Shown: positions 26,711 through 36,187 of the stretch, piece by piece
Layout of the letters: each line of letters starts with the position of its first letter
Position numbering within the stretch: the first letter of the stretch is position 1
Assembly: GCA_024742815.1 (NCBI GenBank)
Contig: JANSXX010000017.1
Span: 15,633 to 79,632 of the forward strand
Direction: 5' to 3'
Length of the DNA: 64,000 bases
Source: HXMU1420-13 sp024742815
GTDB lineage: Bacteria; Bacteroidota; Rhodothermia; Balneolales; Balneolaceae
The notes under the pieces: model-generated
What the model was told of the DNA's origin: nothing
Seen by the model: the letters and a program-made list of their open reading frames with translations, nothing else
Database searches by the model: none
Program-made: the position numbers and the translations under genes

Positions 26711-27241
26711 ATGATAACACTACTACTCCTTCTTCTTTTTTCAGATCCTGTTCTCAATTACGACTTTGGCAGTTCCAAATCTGGCGCCAATTGGTTAGTA
26801 ATAAACGATGGTGTGATGGGTGGCAGATCAATTGGCAATGCCTACTTATCTGAAAATCGTATTCATTTTGAAGGAGCTATTTCTTTTGCGAATAATGGTG
26901 GGTTTGCTTCTCTTCGAAGTAATCGAATGCAACTTGATTTAGCGCAAGCCAACATCATTGAAATACGCTACAAACTGGAAGGTTTAGATTTCGCGTTAAT
27001 GCTGGAACAATACAATCAGTTTTACCTGCCCTATTTCTCGTATCCACTTAAAAAAACTGATGGACAATGGGTTACGAAAATCATAAACGTTGATGAGCTC
27101 TATCAAACCCGAATGGGTGAGTTTACCGGCAAAAAATTTGATCAAAAAAAATCCAAGCCCTTTCGGAGACTTGGATTCATATCAAAAGAAAAAAAGGAAG
27201 CGAATTTTTTACTCGAAATAGATTACATCACTATTAAGTGA
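26711..27241 (+). CDS. CIA30-family protein
   Basis: The 176-residue product shows WLVINDGVMGGRSIGNAYLS, then GAISFANNGGFASLRSNRMQ, with jelly-roll-like beta spacing. These are the hallmark blocks of the family named after complex I intermediate-associated protein 30. Bacterial members are of unknown role, and no complex I genes are near. The first dozen residues are hydrophobic and could be a short signal peptide. Its stop is 4 bp from the convergent transaldolase-like gene, with no terminator between. Confidence 0.82.
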   Translation: MITLLLLLLFSDPVLNYDFGSSKSGANWLVINDGVMGGRSIGNAYLSENRIHFEGAISFANNGGFASLRSNRMQLDLAQANIIEIRYKLEGLDFALMLEQYNQFYLPYFSYPLKKTDGQWVTKIINVDELYQTRMGEFTGKKFDQKKSKPFRRLGFISKEKKEANFLLEIDYITIK

Positions 27242-27245
27242 TTTA

Positions 27246-27905
27246 TTAGCTCTTCAGACTTTCCTGCAAATCTTCCCAATCTTTCAGGAAACGAGCCAAT
27301 CCATTGTCGGTTAGTGGGTGCTTTAGCAAACCATTGATTACACTTAAAGGCATGGTTGCTACATCAGCACCAGCTTTTGCGCATTCAACAACATGCATTG
27401 GGTGACGAATACTTGCAGCAAGTACTTCGGTTGGGAAACCGTAGTTCACATAAATCTCAACAATATCACGAATCAGTTGCATACCATCTGTCGATATATC
27501 ATCCAATCTGCCAATAAATGGAGAGATGTAAGTTGCACCCGCTTTTGCAGCAATTAATGCCTGGGTTGAAGAAAAGCATAGCGTACAATTAGTTTTGATG
27601 CCTTCTTCAGAAAATGTTTTTATGGCTTTTATCCCGTCTTTAATCAAAGGGATTTTCACCACCACGTTATCCGCAATTTTAGCAATCTTACGACCCTCTT
27701 CCACCATTTCGTTATAAGTAGTTGAAACCACTTCTGCTGAAACATCCCCTTCTACGATATCACAAATCTTTTTGATGTGTCCTTCAAAATCACGAACTCC
27801 GATTTTTGCACATAAGCTGGGATTAGTAGTTACGCCATCGAGAACACCAAGATCGTTAGCTTCCTGTATTTCTTCGAGGTTTGCGGTATCAATAAAAAAT
27901 TTCAT
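27246..27905 (-). CDS. tal: transaldolase-like / fructose-6-phosphate aldolase family
   Basis: The 219-residue TIM barrel begins FFIDTANLEEIQEANDLGVL, has GVTTNPSL (about 24-31), the Schiff-base Lys84 in NVVVKIPLI, and ASIRHPMHVVECAKAGADVAT near residue 165. This small class (about 215-220 residues) includes both transaldolase B-like enzymes and fructose-6-phosphate aldolases, which cannot be separated here. It acts on sugar phosphates in the cytoplasm. Confidence 0.93.
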   Translation of the reverse strand: MKFFIDTANLEEIQEANDLGVLDGVTTNPSLCAKIGVRDFEGHIKKICDIVEGDVSAEVVSTTYNEMVEEGRKIAKIADNVVVKIPLIKDGIKAIKTFSEEGIKTNCTLCFSSTQALIAAKAGATYISPFIGRLDDISTDGMQLIRDIVEIYVNYGFPTEVLAASIRHPMHVVECAKAGADVATMPLSVINGLLKHPLTDNGLARFLKDWEDLQESLKS

Positions 27906-28080
27906 GTATAAGTAATTTTGTGGTGGAATTTCGGATTACAAATTACGGAATCAATAGCACCTATTCATTTCAAAATGTAAACCATGGATTGCTTTTTTTT
28001 ACATGCTAAAACTCATTCTTACTGAACTATTTAGCGAAATTTCAAGTCTTAGGATACAAATCTAATTCATCATTATATCA

Positions 28081-29490
28081 GTGAAAAATTTACTCTTTTC
28101 GGCATTAGTTCTATCGATCGTAATTATGGGCTGTGGTGGCTCTGAAGAAGAAAGCAACGCAAATTCCCGCGGTGGCGGAGGATGGGGAGGTTGGGGAGCC
28201 GGTGGCGGCGGTAACCGTGTAACCAGTGTTGAAACCCAAAATGTATCGTTACAACCCATTGCAGATCAGGTTCGCTCTTTTGGTACTATTAAAGCTCAGG
28301 ACGTGATCTCAATTACACCGCAAGTTTCTAATCGTATCACTCGTTTTTATGTTGATCTCGGTGATACGGTACGACAAGGTCAGCTTTTAGCCAAAATCAA
28401 TGATGCTACTTTTCGTGATCAATTATTACAAGCAGAGGCTCAAGTTGCCCAAAGTAAAATTGCAGTTTCGAGAGACAGCGCCGCATACTTCCGCTTGCGC
28501 ACATTACAAGACCGTGATTTAACTAGTATAGCTGAAGTAGAAACTGCCCAAGCTGCTTACCAAAGTTCAGTAGCCGCTTACGAGGCAGCCAAAGCATCCC
28601 TAACACAAGCGAGAGAAAATTTCAGTTTTACCGAAGTACGATCACCGGTTCGCGGTGTAATTATTTCACGTACTGGTGAAGAAGGAGACATCGCTAATGC
28701 TTCGCAACCCATTTTTGAAGTGGCAAATTTGGTTGGTTACGAATCGCGTGTATTTCTACCTGTTCAGGATTGGAGATTTGTGAAAATTGGCCAACGCGTT
28801 AAACTGCGTGTTTCTAACGAAAGTGATGCAACCGCTGAGGGTGTTATCAGCAGAAAAAGTCCACAATTAGATCCTACCACAGGATTGGGCGAAGTTGTGA
28901 TTACGCTTACAAACTCTGGCCCAAGTATCTATCCCGGCGTACTTACCGAAAGTATTATCGATATTGAATTTAAACCACAAGCTGTGGTTGTGCCAAGAAG
29001 CGCATTGGTCGAAAAAGTGGAAACCGTGGTTGAGCCGGAGTCTAATACCATTACTTTAGATCGTACCTACTCTGTATTTGTTTCTGTTGGAGATACGGTT
29101 GCTGAATTACGCCCATTGCAATTAGGAATTGAACAGGGGGATAAAATTGAAGTGCTCTCTGGTTTACGCCCGGGCGATGATATCATTGTTACCGGCCAAG
29201 CGAGTTTAAAAGATGGTGGAAAGATCAGAGTTGCAACAGGATCAGATTTTAGCTCACCGGAAGGCTCGGCTGTTGCAAGTGGTTCCGGTGGAGGTGGATG
29301 GGATGCCTCCAGCCGTGGGGGATCATCAACACAGCAAGGAAATGCTAATGGTGGAAATCGAGCTGCTGCTTTCGCAAATATGAGCGATGAAGAGCGACAA
29401 AAAATGCGTCAACGTTTACAGAATATGAGCCAAGAAGAGCGCCGTGCATATATGGATAGTGTAAGAACTGCTAACGCATCTAATAATTAA
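28081..29490 (+). CDS. RND efflux periplasmic adaptor (membrane fusion protein)
   Basis: The 469-residue product starts at GTG 28081, forced by the signal peptide, and has a lipobox (VIMGC, Cys about 18). A Gly-rich stretch follows. Biotinyl-lipoyl and coiled-coil hairpin regions lie around residues 70-190 (QVSNRITRFYVDLGDTVRQG, QARENFSFTEVRSPVRGVII), then beta-barrel segments (VFLPVQDWRFVKIGQRVKLRVS). The C-terminal 75 residues are an unusual low-complexity extension with two NMSxEER-type motifs. It bridges the two downstream permeases and an outer-membrane channel that is not encoded here. Confidence 0.94.
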   Translation: MKNLLFSALVLSIVIMGCGGSEEESNANSRGGGGWGGWGAGGGGNRVTSVETQNVSLQPIADQVRSFGTIKAQDVISITPQVSNRITRFYVDLGDTVRQGQLLAKINDATFRDQLLQAEAQVAQSKIAVSRDSAAYFRLRTLQDRDLTSIAEVETAQAAYQSSVAAYEAAKASLTQARENFSFTEVRSPVRGVIISRTGEEGDIANASQPIFEVANLVGYESRVFLPVQDWRFVKIGQRVKLRVSNESDATAEGVISRKSPQLDPTTGLGEVVITLTNSGPSIYPGVLTESIIDIEFKPQAVVVPRSALVEKVETVVEPESNTITLDRTYSVFVSVGDTVAELRPLQLGIEQGDKIEVLSGLRPGDDIIVTGQASLKDGGKIRVATGSDFSSPEGSAVASGSGGGGWDASSRGGSSTQQGNANGGNRAAAFANMSDEERQKMRQRLQNMSQEERRAYMDSVRTANASNN

Positions 29491-29492
29491 TT

Positions 29493-32400
29493 ATGGGCGG
29501 CTTATCAAAACTGGCGGTTCAACGCCCTATCACCTTTCTCATGGTCAGCCTTATCCTTATTGGATTTGGCATTTTCGGTGTTTCGCAACTTCGCCTGAAT
29601 TTATATCCGGATGTTAGTTTTCCAACAATCACCATCTACACAGGATACGAAGGTGTTGCCCCCGAAGACATCGAAGCTTTAGTAACCCGCCCCATCGAAG
29701 AGCAGGTTGGAAGTATTAGTGGAATTCGCCGGGTTCGTTCACTTTCAAGTCAGGGCGCATCGGTTGTAAAGCTAAATTTCAATTGGGGAACGGATCTCTA
29801 TGAAGCAGAAAACGACGTTCGTAAACAGTTAGGGTTCGTATCCAGATCAATACCGAGAGATGCAGAAACCCCACTTGTATTTAGTTACGATCCGAATCAG
29901 GAACCTATAGTGGTTCTTGCTGTTACCTCTGATGTCCGATCTTCGCGCGATTTACGCACCTATGCTACTCAGATACTTGAACAACGGGTAGAGCGTATTA
30001 ATGGGATCGCCTCAGCTGAAACTTCCGGTGGATTGGAGCGCCAGATCAATGTAACCATCGATAGCGAGAAAATGCGCTTGTACGATGTTACCATTTCAGA
30101 TATTTCTTCACGCCTATCTGCTGAAAATATTCAGGTTCCTGCTGGCCAACTTATCGAAGGAAACACTGTGTATTCACTCAGAACCATGGGCGAACTAAAA
30201 ACGGTTGAGCAAATCCGAAATACAGTTATCGAAGTTCGTGATGGACAAACACTTTTCCTTAAAGATGTTGCTAATGTAGAAGATGGGATAGCCCAGCCAA
30301 TTGGCAACGTACAGGTAAATGGTGAAGACGGAATCATCATCAACATTTATCGCCAAAGTGATGCAAATGTGGTGGTTGCTGCTGATGAAGTAATTGCAAG
30401 TTTAGACGTCATCAAACAGAGTTTGCCTGAAGATATTCAAGTAGAAGTGCTTACAAATAAAGCCGAGTTCATTAAAATGTCGATCGAGAACTTGCTGCTT
30501 ACCGGCTTACAGGCCATTATTTTAGTTGTACTTATTCTGCTAGCCTTTTTGCGTAGTGGGCGTTCTGCACTGATAATCGCAATTTCAATCCCGGTTTCTA
30601 TCATTACCACTTTTGCAGTGATGGATTTCGCAAATTTAAGCCTCAATATCATTTCACTTTCCGGCCTAACACTTGCTGTTGGATTGGTGGTTGATGACGC
30701 TGTTGTGGTTCTGGAAAATATTTTCCGTTTCCGTGAAGAAGGCCATAACCGAAAGGATGCCGCCGTAATGGGAGCTAAAGAAGTGGCCGTCCCGGTAGTT
30801 ATCTCAACACTAACCACCTTGGTTGTTTTTCTCCCAATTCTATTTGTGCCCGGTATTGCAGGGTTTCTATTTCGCGACTTAGCCCTCACCATTTCTTTCT
30901 CGCTATCGGTATCGTCGCTCGTTGCGTTAACATTGATCCCAATGATGACTTCTCAGTTTTTCAGAGATGGAGAATCGAAATTTCAGTCAGATAATAAACT
31001 GGCGTTGTTCTTTAGCAATCTGCTGGCAAAATTGGAAGAAATCTATTCACGACAACTTGATTCAAGTTTACATCGCAGTGGATTAATCATTTTCTCAGCA
31101 GTTTTATTCTTTGTGATAACCCTGCCTATTTTTAATTCCTTAGGTGGTGAATTCTTTCCTCGTGTGGATGAAAATGCATTCACATTAGAAGTTAGCCGAG
31201 AGCCCGGAGTAAGTTTATTGGAACTAGAGCGCTCGGTAAAACAAGTGGAGAGTGTACTAACCCGAACTATTCCTGAGGCCCGGATTATAGTTTCAGATTA
31301 CGGAGATAAAGAAGGAATTGAAGGCGCGGATAATCCAGGTGGCTTTACCGGTACCATTCGGGTAGAACTGGTTTCCCAAGATCAGCGTGATCGAACGCAA
31401 TTTGAGATTGTAAACCAAGCATTAACCGATTTACAAATTGTTCCCGGTGTGGATGTTCAGGAAATTGTGATTGATCCTCTCTCACCTGATGGTGAAAATG
31501 GATTGATCGTCCAAATCTTCGGTTTTGACCCGGCTGTGAAGAAAGATTTAACCGAAGGCGTAAAAGAGCGTTTACTACAAATTGATGGCGTTGTAAGTGC
31601 TTATTCTACTTCAGATCAAGGACGCCCGGAACTTCGATTAGTGATGGATCGCGAGCGAATTTCGTTGGTTGGCATGAACACTAATCAAGTTGCAAGCGCG
31701 GTAAGTAATGCCGTTCAGGGCTCCATTGCCACGAGTTTTGTGGATCAGGGCGTGGAGTTTGAAGTTTTGGTTGAACTTGACCCGCTTCAAAAGTCTGCTT
31801 CTTCCGATTTGGAAGACATTCAGATTCAAACACCTGCAGGCGAATGGATGCCACTTAGTAATTTAGCACGTGTAGAACGTTTCACAGGTCCAACCAACGT
31901 TACCCGAATCGACCAAGAGCGCGTTGTTGAAATTTTTACCGAACTTGATGACATCGATTTAAAAAATGCTTCCGCCGAAGCGCGAGTTTTACTTGATGAA
32001 ATTCAGTGGCCGGAAGGTTACCGTTACGCACTCGCTGGGTCAGCTGAGGAACAAGCTGAATCGTTTAATTTCTTACTCATTGCTTTTGCCATCGCCGGAA
32101 TATTAACCTACATGGTAATGGCTTCGCAATTTGAGAGTTTGATTGAGCCATTCATCATCATTTTCACTATTCCATTGGCTCTATCCGGGGTGTTAATCAT
32201 ACTTGGATTAACCAGCACACCCATCAGTGTTACCTCCATGGTTGGCTTAATTCTGTTGTCCGGAATTGTGGTTAATAATGGAATTGTGATGATCGATTAC
32301 ATAAAAATTCTGCAAGCCAGAGGAATGAGCCGACATGAAGCCATTGTGCAAGGCGCTACTCGTCGTCTGCGACCAATTTTGATGACTGCACTCACTACTA

Positions 32401-32618
32401 TTTTATCAATGGTTCCACTTGCACTAGAGATTGGCTCAGGTTCAGAAACATGGAGCCCAATGGCACGCACAGTTATCGGAGGACTCACAATGTCTACATT
32501 TTTGATGTTATTTGTAGTACCCAGCATTTATAACCTAATCAATAAAGGTGTGAGTAAACTTGGTTTTGATGCTATTCACAAAGAAGATCCACTTGCTAAA
32601 GAAGAGGTTACTGTATGA
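29493..32618 (+). CDS. RND efflux permease, copy 1
   Basis: The 1041-residue inner-membrane pump of the HAE-type RND family has twelve membrane segments and two large periplasmic loops. The proton-relay pair is D401-D402 in LAVGLVVDDAVVVLENIF. Other marks are the N-terminal QRPITFLMVSLILIGFGIFG and LYPDVSFPTITIYTGYEGVAP, and GLILLSGIVVNNGIVMIDYI late in the sequence. Start ATG is 2 nt after the adaptor stop. The stop overlaps the next permease start by 4 nt. Confidence 0.96.
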   Translation: MGGLSKLAVQRPITFLMVSLILIGFGIFGVSQLRLNLYPDVSFPTITIYTGYEGVAPEDIEALVTRPIEEQVGSISGIRRVRSLSSQGASVVKLNFNWGTDLYEAENDVRKQLGFVSRSIPRDAETPLVFSYDPNQEPIVVLAVTSDVRSSRDLRTYATQILEQRVERINGIASAETSGGLERQINVTIDSEKMRLYDVTISDISSRLSAENIQVPAGQLIEGNTVYSLRTMGELKTVEQIRNTVIEVRDGQTLFLKDVANVEDGIAQPIGNVQVNGEDGIIINIYRQSDANVVVAADEVIASLDVIKQSLPEDIQVEVLTNKAEFIKMSIENLLLTGLQAIILVVLILLAFLRSGRSALIIAISIPVSIITTFAVMDFANLSLNIISLSGLTLAVGLVVDDAVVVLENIFRFREEGHNRKDAAVMGAKEVAVPVVISTLTTLVVFLPILFVPGIAGFLFRDLALTISFSLSVSSLVALTLIPMMTSQFFRDGESKFQSDNKLALFFSNLLAKLEEIYSRQLDSSLHRSGLIIFSAVLFFVITLPIFNSLGGEFFPRVDENAFTLEVSREPGVSLLELERSVKQVESVLTRTIPEARIIVSDYGDKEGIEGADNPGGFTGTIRVELVSQDQRDRTQFEIVNQALTDLQIVPGVDVQEIVIDPLSPDGENGLIVQIFGFDPAVKKDLTEGVKERLLQIDGVVSAYSTSDQGRPELRLVMDRERISLVGMNTNQVASAVSNAVQGSIATSFVDQGVEFEVLVELDPLQKSASSDLEDIQIQTPAGEWMPLSNLARVERFTGPTNVTRIDQERVVEIFTELDDIDLKNASAEARVLLDEIQWPEGYRYALAGSAEEQAESFNFLLIAFAIAGILTYMVMASQFESLIEPFIIIFTIPLALSGVLIILGLTSTPISVTSMVGLILLSGIVVNNGIVMIDYIKILQARGMSRHEAIVQGATRRLRPILMTALTTILSMVPLALEIGSGSETWSPMARTVIGGLTMSTFLMLFVVPSIYNLINKGVSKLGFDAIHKEDPLAKEEVTV

Positions 32619-35600
32619 AGAAATTTACCCTGACCGGAGGAATTCTGAATCGCCCGATTACTGTAATCATGTGTACCTTGATTATTGTCGGTTTCGGGAT
32701 TTTCTCACTTACTAATCTGAGAGTTACGCTTTTTCCTAAGTTGAATATCCCGGTTTTGGCAATTTCAACCGGTTACCAAAACGTTGCTCCCGAAGATATC
32801 GACAGGATAATTGTTACGCCCATTGAAGGTGCAGTTTCTGCCATCGAAGGCATAGAAAGTCTCGAAGCGCGAGTAAGTCGTGGTAATGCATTCATCATAA
32901 TGAGGTTGTATGAAGGCACTGATATCAGAAAAACGGAATTAAAAGTTCAGAAAGCGATTGATCAAATCCGGTCAGATTTACCCCAACAAGCTCGTGAGCC
33001 GGTAATTTTCCAGTTCGATCCGGAAAACCGCCCCATCATGCAATTGAGTATTAATTCTGCGCAAAAGGGATTGGATGAACTCCGTAATCTCGCTATTGAA
33101 GTGGTTGAGCCAAGTTTAGAGCGCCTAGTTGGTTTAGCCTCGGCAGATACCCGAGGTGGCCTGGAACGTCGAATTTATGTGGATGTTTCACCAATGCGTT
33201 TAGCACAGTACAGCCTGGTTCCGCAGGAAATTGAAAACGCAATTTCTACCAATAATACTCAATTACCGATGGGTAATGTGCTTGCGCAGAATATCAGTTA
33301 CAGTGTGCGGGCAGAATCGATGTACAAAACCGTGGATGAAATCCGCCAGACCATTATCAAAATTGCGGAGAACGGAGTTCCAATTCGTGTTGGTGATGTT
33401 GCTGAAGTTTCGGATGGATTTACCGAAGTAACCAGTTTGGTAAATGTGAATGGGAATAATAGTGTATCCATCGAAGTACAGAAAAATTCGGATGCAAACA
33501 CGCTGGATGTGGTAAATGCCGTAAAAGCAGTGGTTCCTGAAATCAATGAAAAACTCCCTCCTGATGTTGAATTACGAATTCTCAGCGACGAAGGGCAAAC
33601 CATTGACGATTCCATAAACAATCTGGCTCAATCTTCATTAATTGCGCTCTTGGTTGTGGTGCTTATCATTCTGATTTTTATGGGTGGATGGAGAATTTCT
33701 CTTGTCGTTGCTATTTCTATTCCAGTTTCGATTGCTGCTTGTTTTGCAGCTATGTATGCGGCAGGGCTGACTCTTAATATTTTTACGATCTCAGCTCTGG
33801 CATTAGCAATCGGATTATTGGTTGATAATGCCATTGTAGTTTCAGAAAGTATTGCTCGAAAAATGGAAGATGGCATCGCAAAAATGGAAGCCGCTCTTTC
33901 CGGAACCAATGAAGTAATCGGACCACTTCTCGGCTCCACACTAACCACTCTCGGAGTTTTTATCCCCATTACGCTCATTACCGGTGTTCAAGGAACCTTA
34001 TTTCGAGAATTTGCCCTCACCATCAGTTTTGCGATCGGAATTTCCTTTCTCTCATCGATAATTTTAGTTCCGGTTGTTGCCTTATTAGTATTGGATCTTG
34101 ACCAATTCAATAAAGGCGGTGTTGTGTTTAAAGCCATGCACAAGTTAGAAGGTGGCTATGGAAAAATTCTGAACTGGATTTTACACCACAAGTGGCTACC
34201 TACTATGCTATTGATCGGGATCCTTGGAGGAACGGTTTATTTATTTCAGAACATCAACAAAGAAGGATTCCCCGAAACTGATTCAGGCGAGATTGATGTA
34301 AATATTTCTCTTCAGGAAGGCACAAAACTCGTTAAAACGGTAGAAGTGATGAAGCAGTTTGAGGAAATCCTGCTCGCCAAACCTGAGATCGAAACATTGG
34401 TATCAAACATTGGGCGCAGTCGGTGGACCGAGCAAAGTAACCGAGGTAGTTTTACCATCAAATTAGTGCCGCTAGAAGAACGGGAAATAACCAGTAACGA
34501 AATGGCAGCTGCTCTTCGTCAAGAACTTACCTATCCGGGCGCAACTGTGCGTGCTTCAGTTGAGGGTGGTGGTTTAAATTTTGGGGGTCGTGGATTTAGC
34601 TTTGGTGGTAATTCACTTCGGCTAACGTTTGTGGGTCCCGAAATGGAGCAACTATTGAAAATCTCCAATCAAATTGAAGAACGCCTACTCGACGATCCAA
34701 ATATCACTTCCGTAGATAACGGACGCACAGATCCTACCCCAGAATTACAATTTGTGGTAGACCGTAACCGAGTTGGATTACTAAATGCAGGTGTTGCCAA
34801 TGTTGCCAGTAATTTGCGCACACAAACACTTGGAAATCAGGCAGGATTTTTCAGAACAGAAGGACGAGAAATTCCAATCGAAGTACGAACTTCAAAAGAT
34901 GCTTTAACTTCACGCGAAGATTTATTTGATCTGGAGGTTCTACAATACGAAGATCAGCGCATCCCTGTAGTTGCAGTAGGTGAGTTTGTAGAGACTAAAG
35001 GCGTAGATTCCTACTCGAAACGAAATCGCGAAATTTTGCTGGATGTAAACATTCAGTTTAATGGAGAATCTGAAGAGTACAAGGCTCTCATCACCAATTT
35101 TATTGACGAAGAAATCGTGATGCCGGAAGGATACCGTTATGAATTTACCGGAGCCAGTTTCGAAACCGAACAAGCAATGAATCAATTCATGTGGGCGGGT
35201 ATTGCGGCCATTGTACTCATGTTTATGATCATGGCATCGTTATTCGAAAATTTCCGTGATCCATTTGTAATCTGGTTTTGTATTCCAATGGCATTATTTG
35301 GCGCTCTTGCAGGATTGATGCTCACCGGTTCGCCACTTAGCACAACCGGGAACATCGGGCTATTTATGCTGGTAGGTATCATACTAAATAATGGTATTGT
35401 TTTGGTGGATTACATGCACTTACGAACCCGAAATATGGAATTCGATCTGGACAAGAATTCTGTATTTATGCAGAATATTCTGGAGGCTTGTAAGCGAAGA
35501 ATGCGCCCCGTTCTTCTTACCGCAATCACCACTATCTGTTCGATGATTCCACTATCGTTAGAATTGGGTGCGGGTGCAGAGATTTGGTCGCCCTTAGCAA

Positions 35601-35758
35601 AAACAGTAATTTTTGGTCTGCTTTTTGGTGTGATTTTTACGCTGTTCATTACACCGGCCATTTCGTTAGGCTTGAAGCAAGTAATCCATTGGATTGGAAA
35701 TCTTATCAGTTCGATAAAAAATGCCGTATTCAACAAAAAACAGCAGGCACATATTTGA
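32615..35758 (+). CDS. RND efflux permease, copy 2
   Basis: The 1047-residue paralogue of the previous permease shares its topology (NRPITVIMCTLIIVGFGIF, LFPKLNIPVLAISTGYQNVA, VGIILNNGIVLVDYM). The relay site reads D404-N405 (GLLVDNAIVVSESI), so only one of the usual two Asp residues is kept. With permease 1 it may form a heterotrimer, as MdtB and MdtC do in enteric bacteria. A Gly-rich loop around GGLNFGGRGFSFGGN (about residue 650) is also notable. Confidence 0.95.
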   Translation: MKKFTLTGGILNRPITVIMCTLIIVGFGIFSLTNLRVTLFPKLNIPVLAISTGYQNVAPEDIDRIIVTPIEGAVSAIEGIESLEARVSRGNAFIIMRLYEGTDIRKTELKVQKAIDQIRSDLPQQAREPVIFQFDPENRPIMQLSINSAQKGLDELRNLAIEVVEPSLERLVGLASADTRGGLERRIYVDVSPMRLAQYSLVPQEIENAISTNNTQLPMGNVLAQNISYSVRAESMYKTVDEIRQTIIKIAENGVPIRVGDVAEVSDGFTEVTSLVNVNGNNSVSIEVQKNSDANTLDVVNAVKAVVPEINEKLPPDVELRILSDEGQTIDDSINNLAQSSLIALLVVVLIILIFMGGWRISLVVAISIPVSIAACFAAMYAAGLTLNIFTISALALAIGLLVDNAIVVSESIARKMEDGIAKMEAALSGTNEVIGPLLGSTLTTLGVFIPITLITGVQGTLFREFALTISFAIGISFLSSIILVPVVALLVLDLDQFNKGGVVFKAMHKLEGGYGKILNWILHHKWLPTMLLIGILGGTVYLFQNINKEGFPETDSGEIDVNISLQEGTKLVKTVEVMKQFEEILLAKPEIETLVSNIGRSRWTEQSNRGSFTIKLVPLEEREITSNEMAAALRQELTYPGATVRASVEGGGLNFGGRGFSFGGNSLRLTFVGPEMEQLLKISNQIEERLLDDPNITSVDNGRTDPTPELQFVVDRNRVGLLNAGVANVASNLRTQTLGNQAGFFRTEGREIPIEVRTSKDALTSREDLFDLEVLQYEDQRIPVVAVGEFVETKGVDSYSKRNREILLDVNIQFNGESEEYKALITNFIDEEIVMPEGYRYEFTGASFETEQAMNQFMWAGIAAIVLMFMIMASLFENFRDPFVIWFCIPMALFGALAGLMLTGSPLSTTGNIGLFMLVGIILNNGIVLVDYMHLRTRNMEFDLDKNSVFMQNILEACKRRMRPVLLTAITTICSMIPLSLELGAGAEIWSPLAKTVIFGLLFGVIFTLFITPAISLGLKQVIHWIGNLISSIKNAVFNKKQQAHI

Positions 35759-35824
35759 AGACGCTAATTTACATTGGAGAGCGTTTTTTATATCCTAAGA
35801 GTAATAAAGACAAAAGGAGTTATT

Positions 35825-36124
35825 ATGAGTAAATCAGGAAATTTTTTAGCAGGATTAATCACCGGCGCGATGGCCGGAACTGTAATTGCACTACTTTATG
35901 CACCGGACACCGGCGCAAACACTCGAGGCAGAATTTCATACCGATTAAGCAACTATCGCGATGAACTAAATGAGTTAATTGCTGAACTAAGAAAAGAGAA
36001 GCAAAAACTTATCTCAGAAGCGAAAGAAAAAGGCGATGCGGTAGTACTTGAAGCAAAAGATAAAGCAGAAAGTCTAATTCGTGAAGCTGAGAGCTTATTA
36101 GAGTCTATAGAAACCGAATCATAG
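35825..36124 (+). CDS. YtxH-type small membrane-anchored protein
   Basis: The 99-residue product starts at ATG 35825 after a clear AAAGGAG ribosome binding site. One N-terminal membrane segment (FLAGLITGAMAGTVIALLYAP) carries the Gly-rich, AP-ending form of YtxH proteins. The rest is a charged amphipathic helix (ELIAELRKEKQKLISEAKEK), probably a coiled coil. The family is linked to stress responses, but its mechanism is unknown. An upstream start at 35774 is not supported. Confidence 0.88.
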   Translation: MSKSGNFLAGLITGAMAGTVIALLYAPDTGANTRGRISYRLSNYRDELNELIAELRKEKQKLISEAKEKGDAVVLEAKDKAESLIREAESLLESIETES

Positions 36125-36157
36125 TTTCGATAGGCATTTGGTTTTTATAAATCTTCA

Positions 36158-36187
36158 AAGGCATGGGGTTGACCTCATGCCTTTTTT
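36158..36187 (+). terminator. intrinsic terminator of the YtxH-type gene
   Basis: AAGGCATG (36158-36165) pairs with CATGCCTT (36176-36183), then T-run to 36187, touching the stop codon of the convergent gene. Confidence 0.88.
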
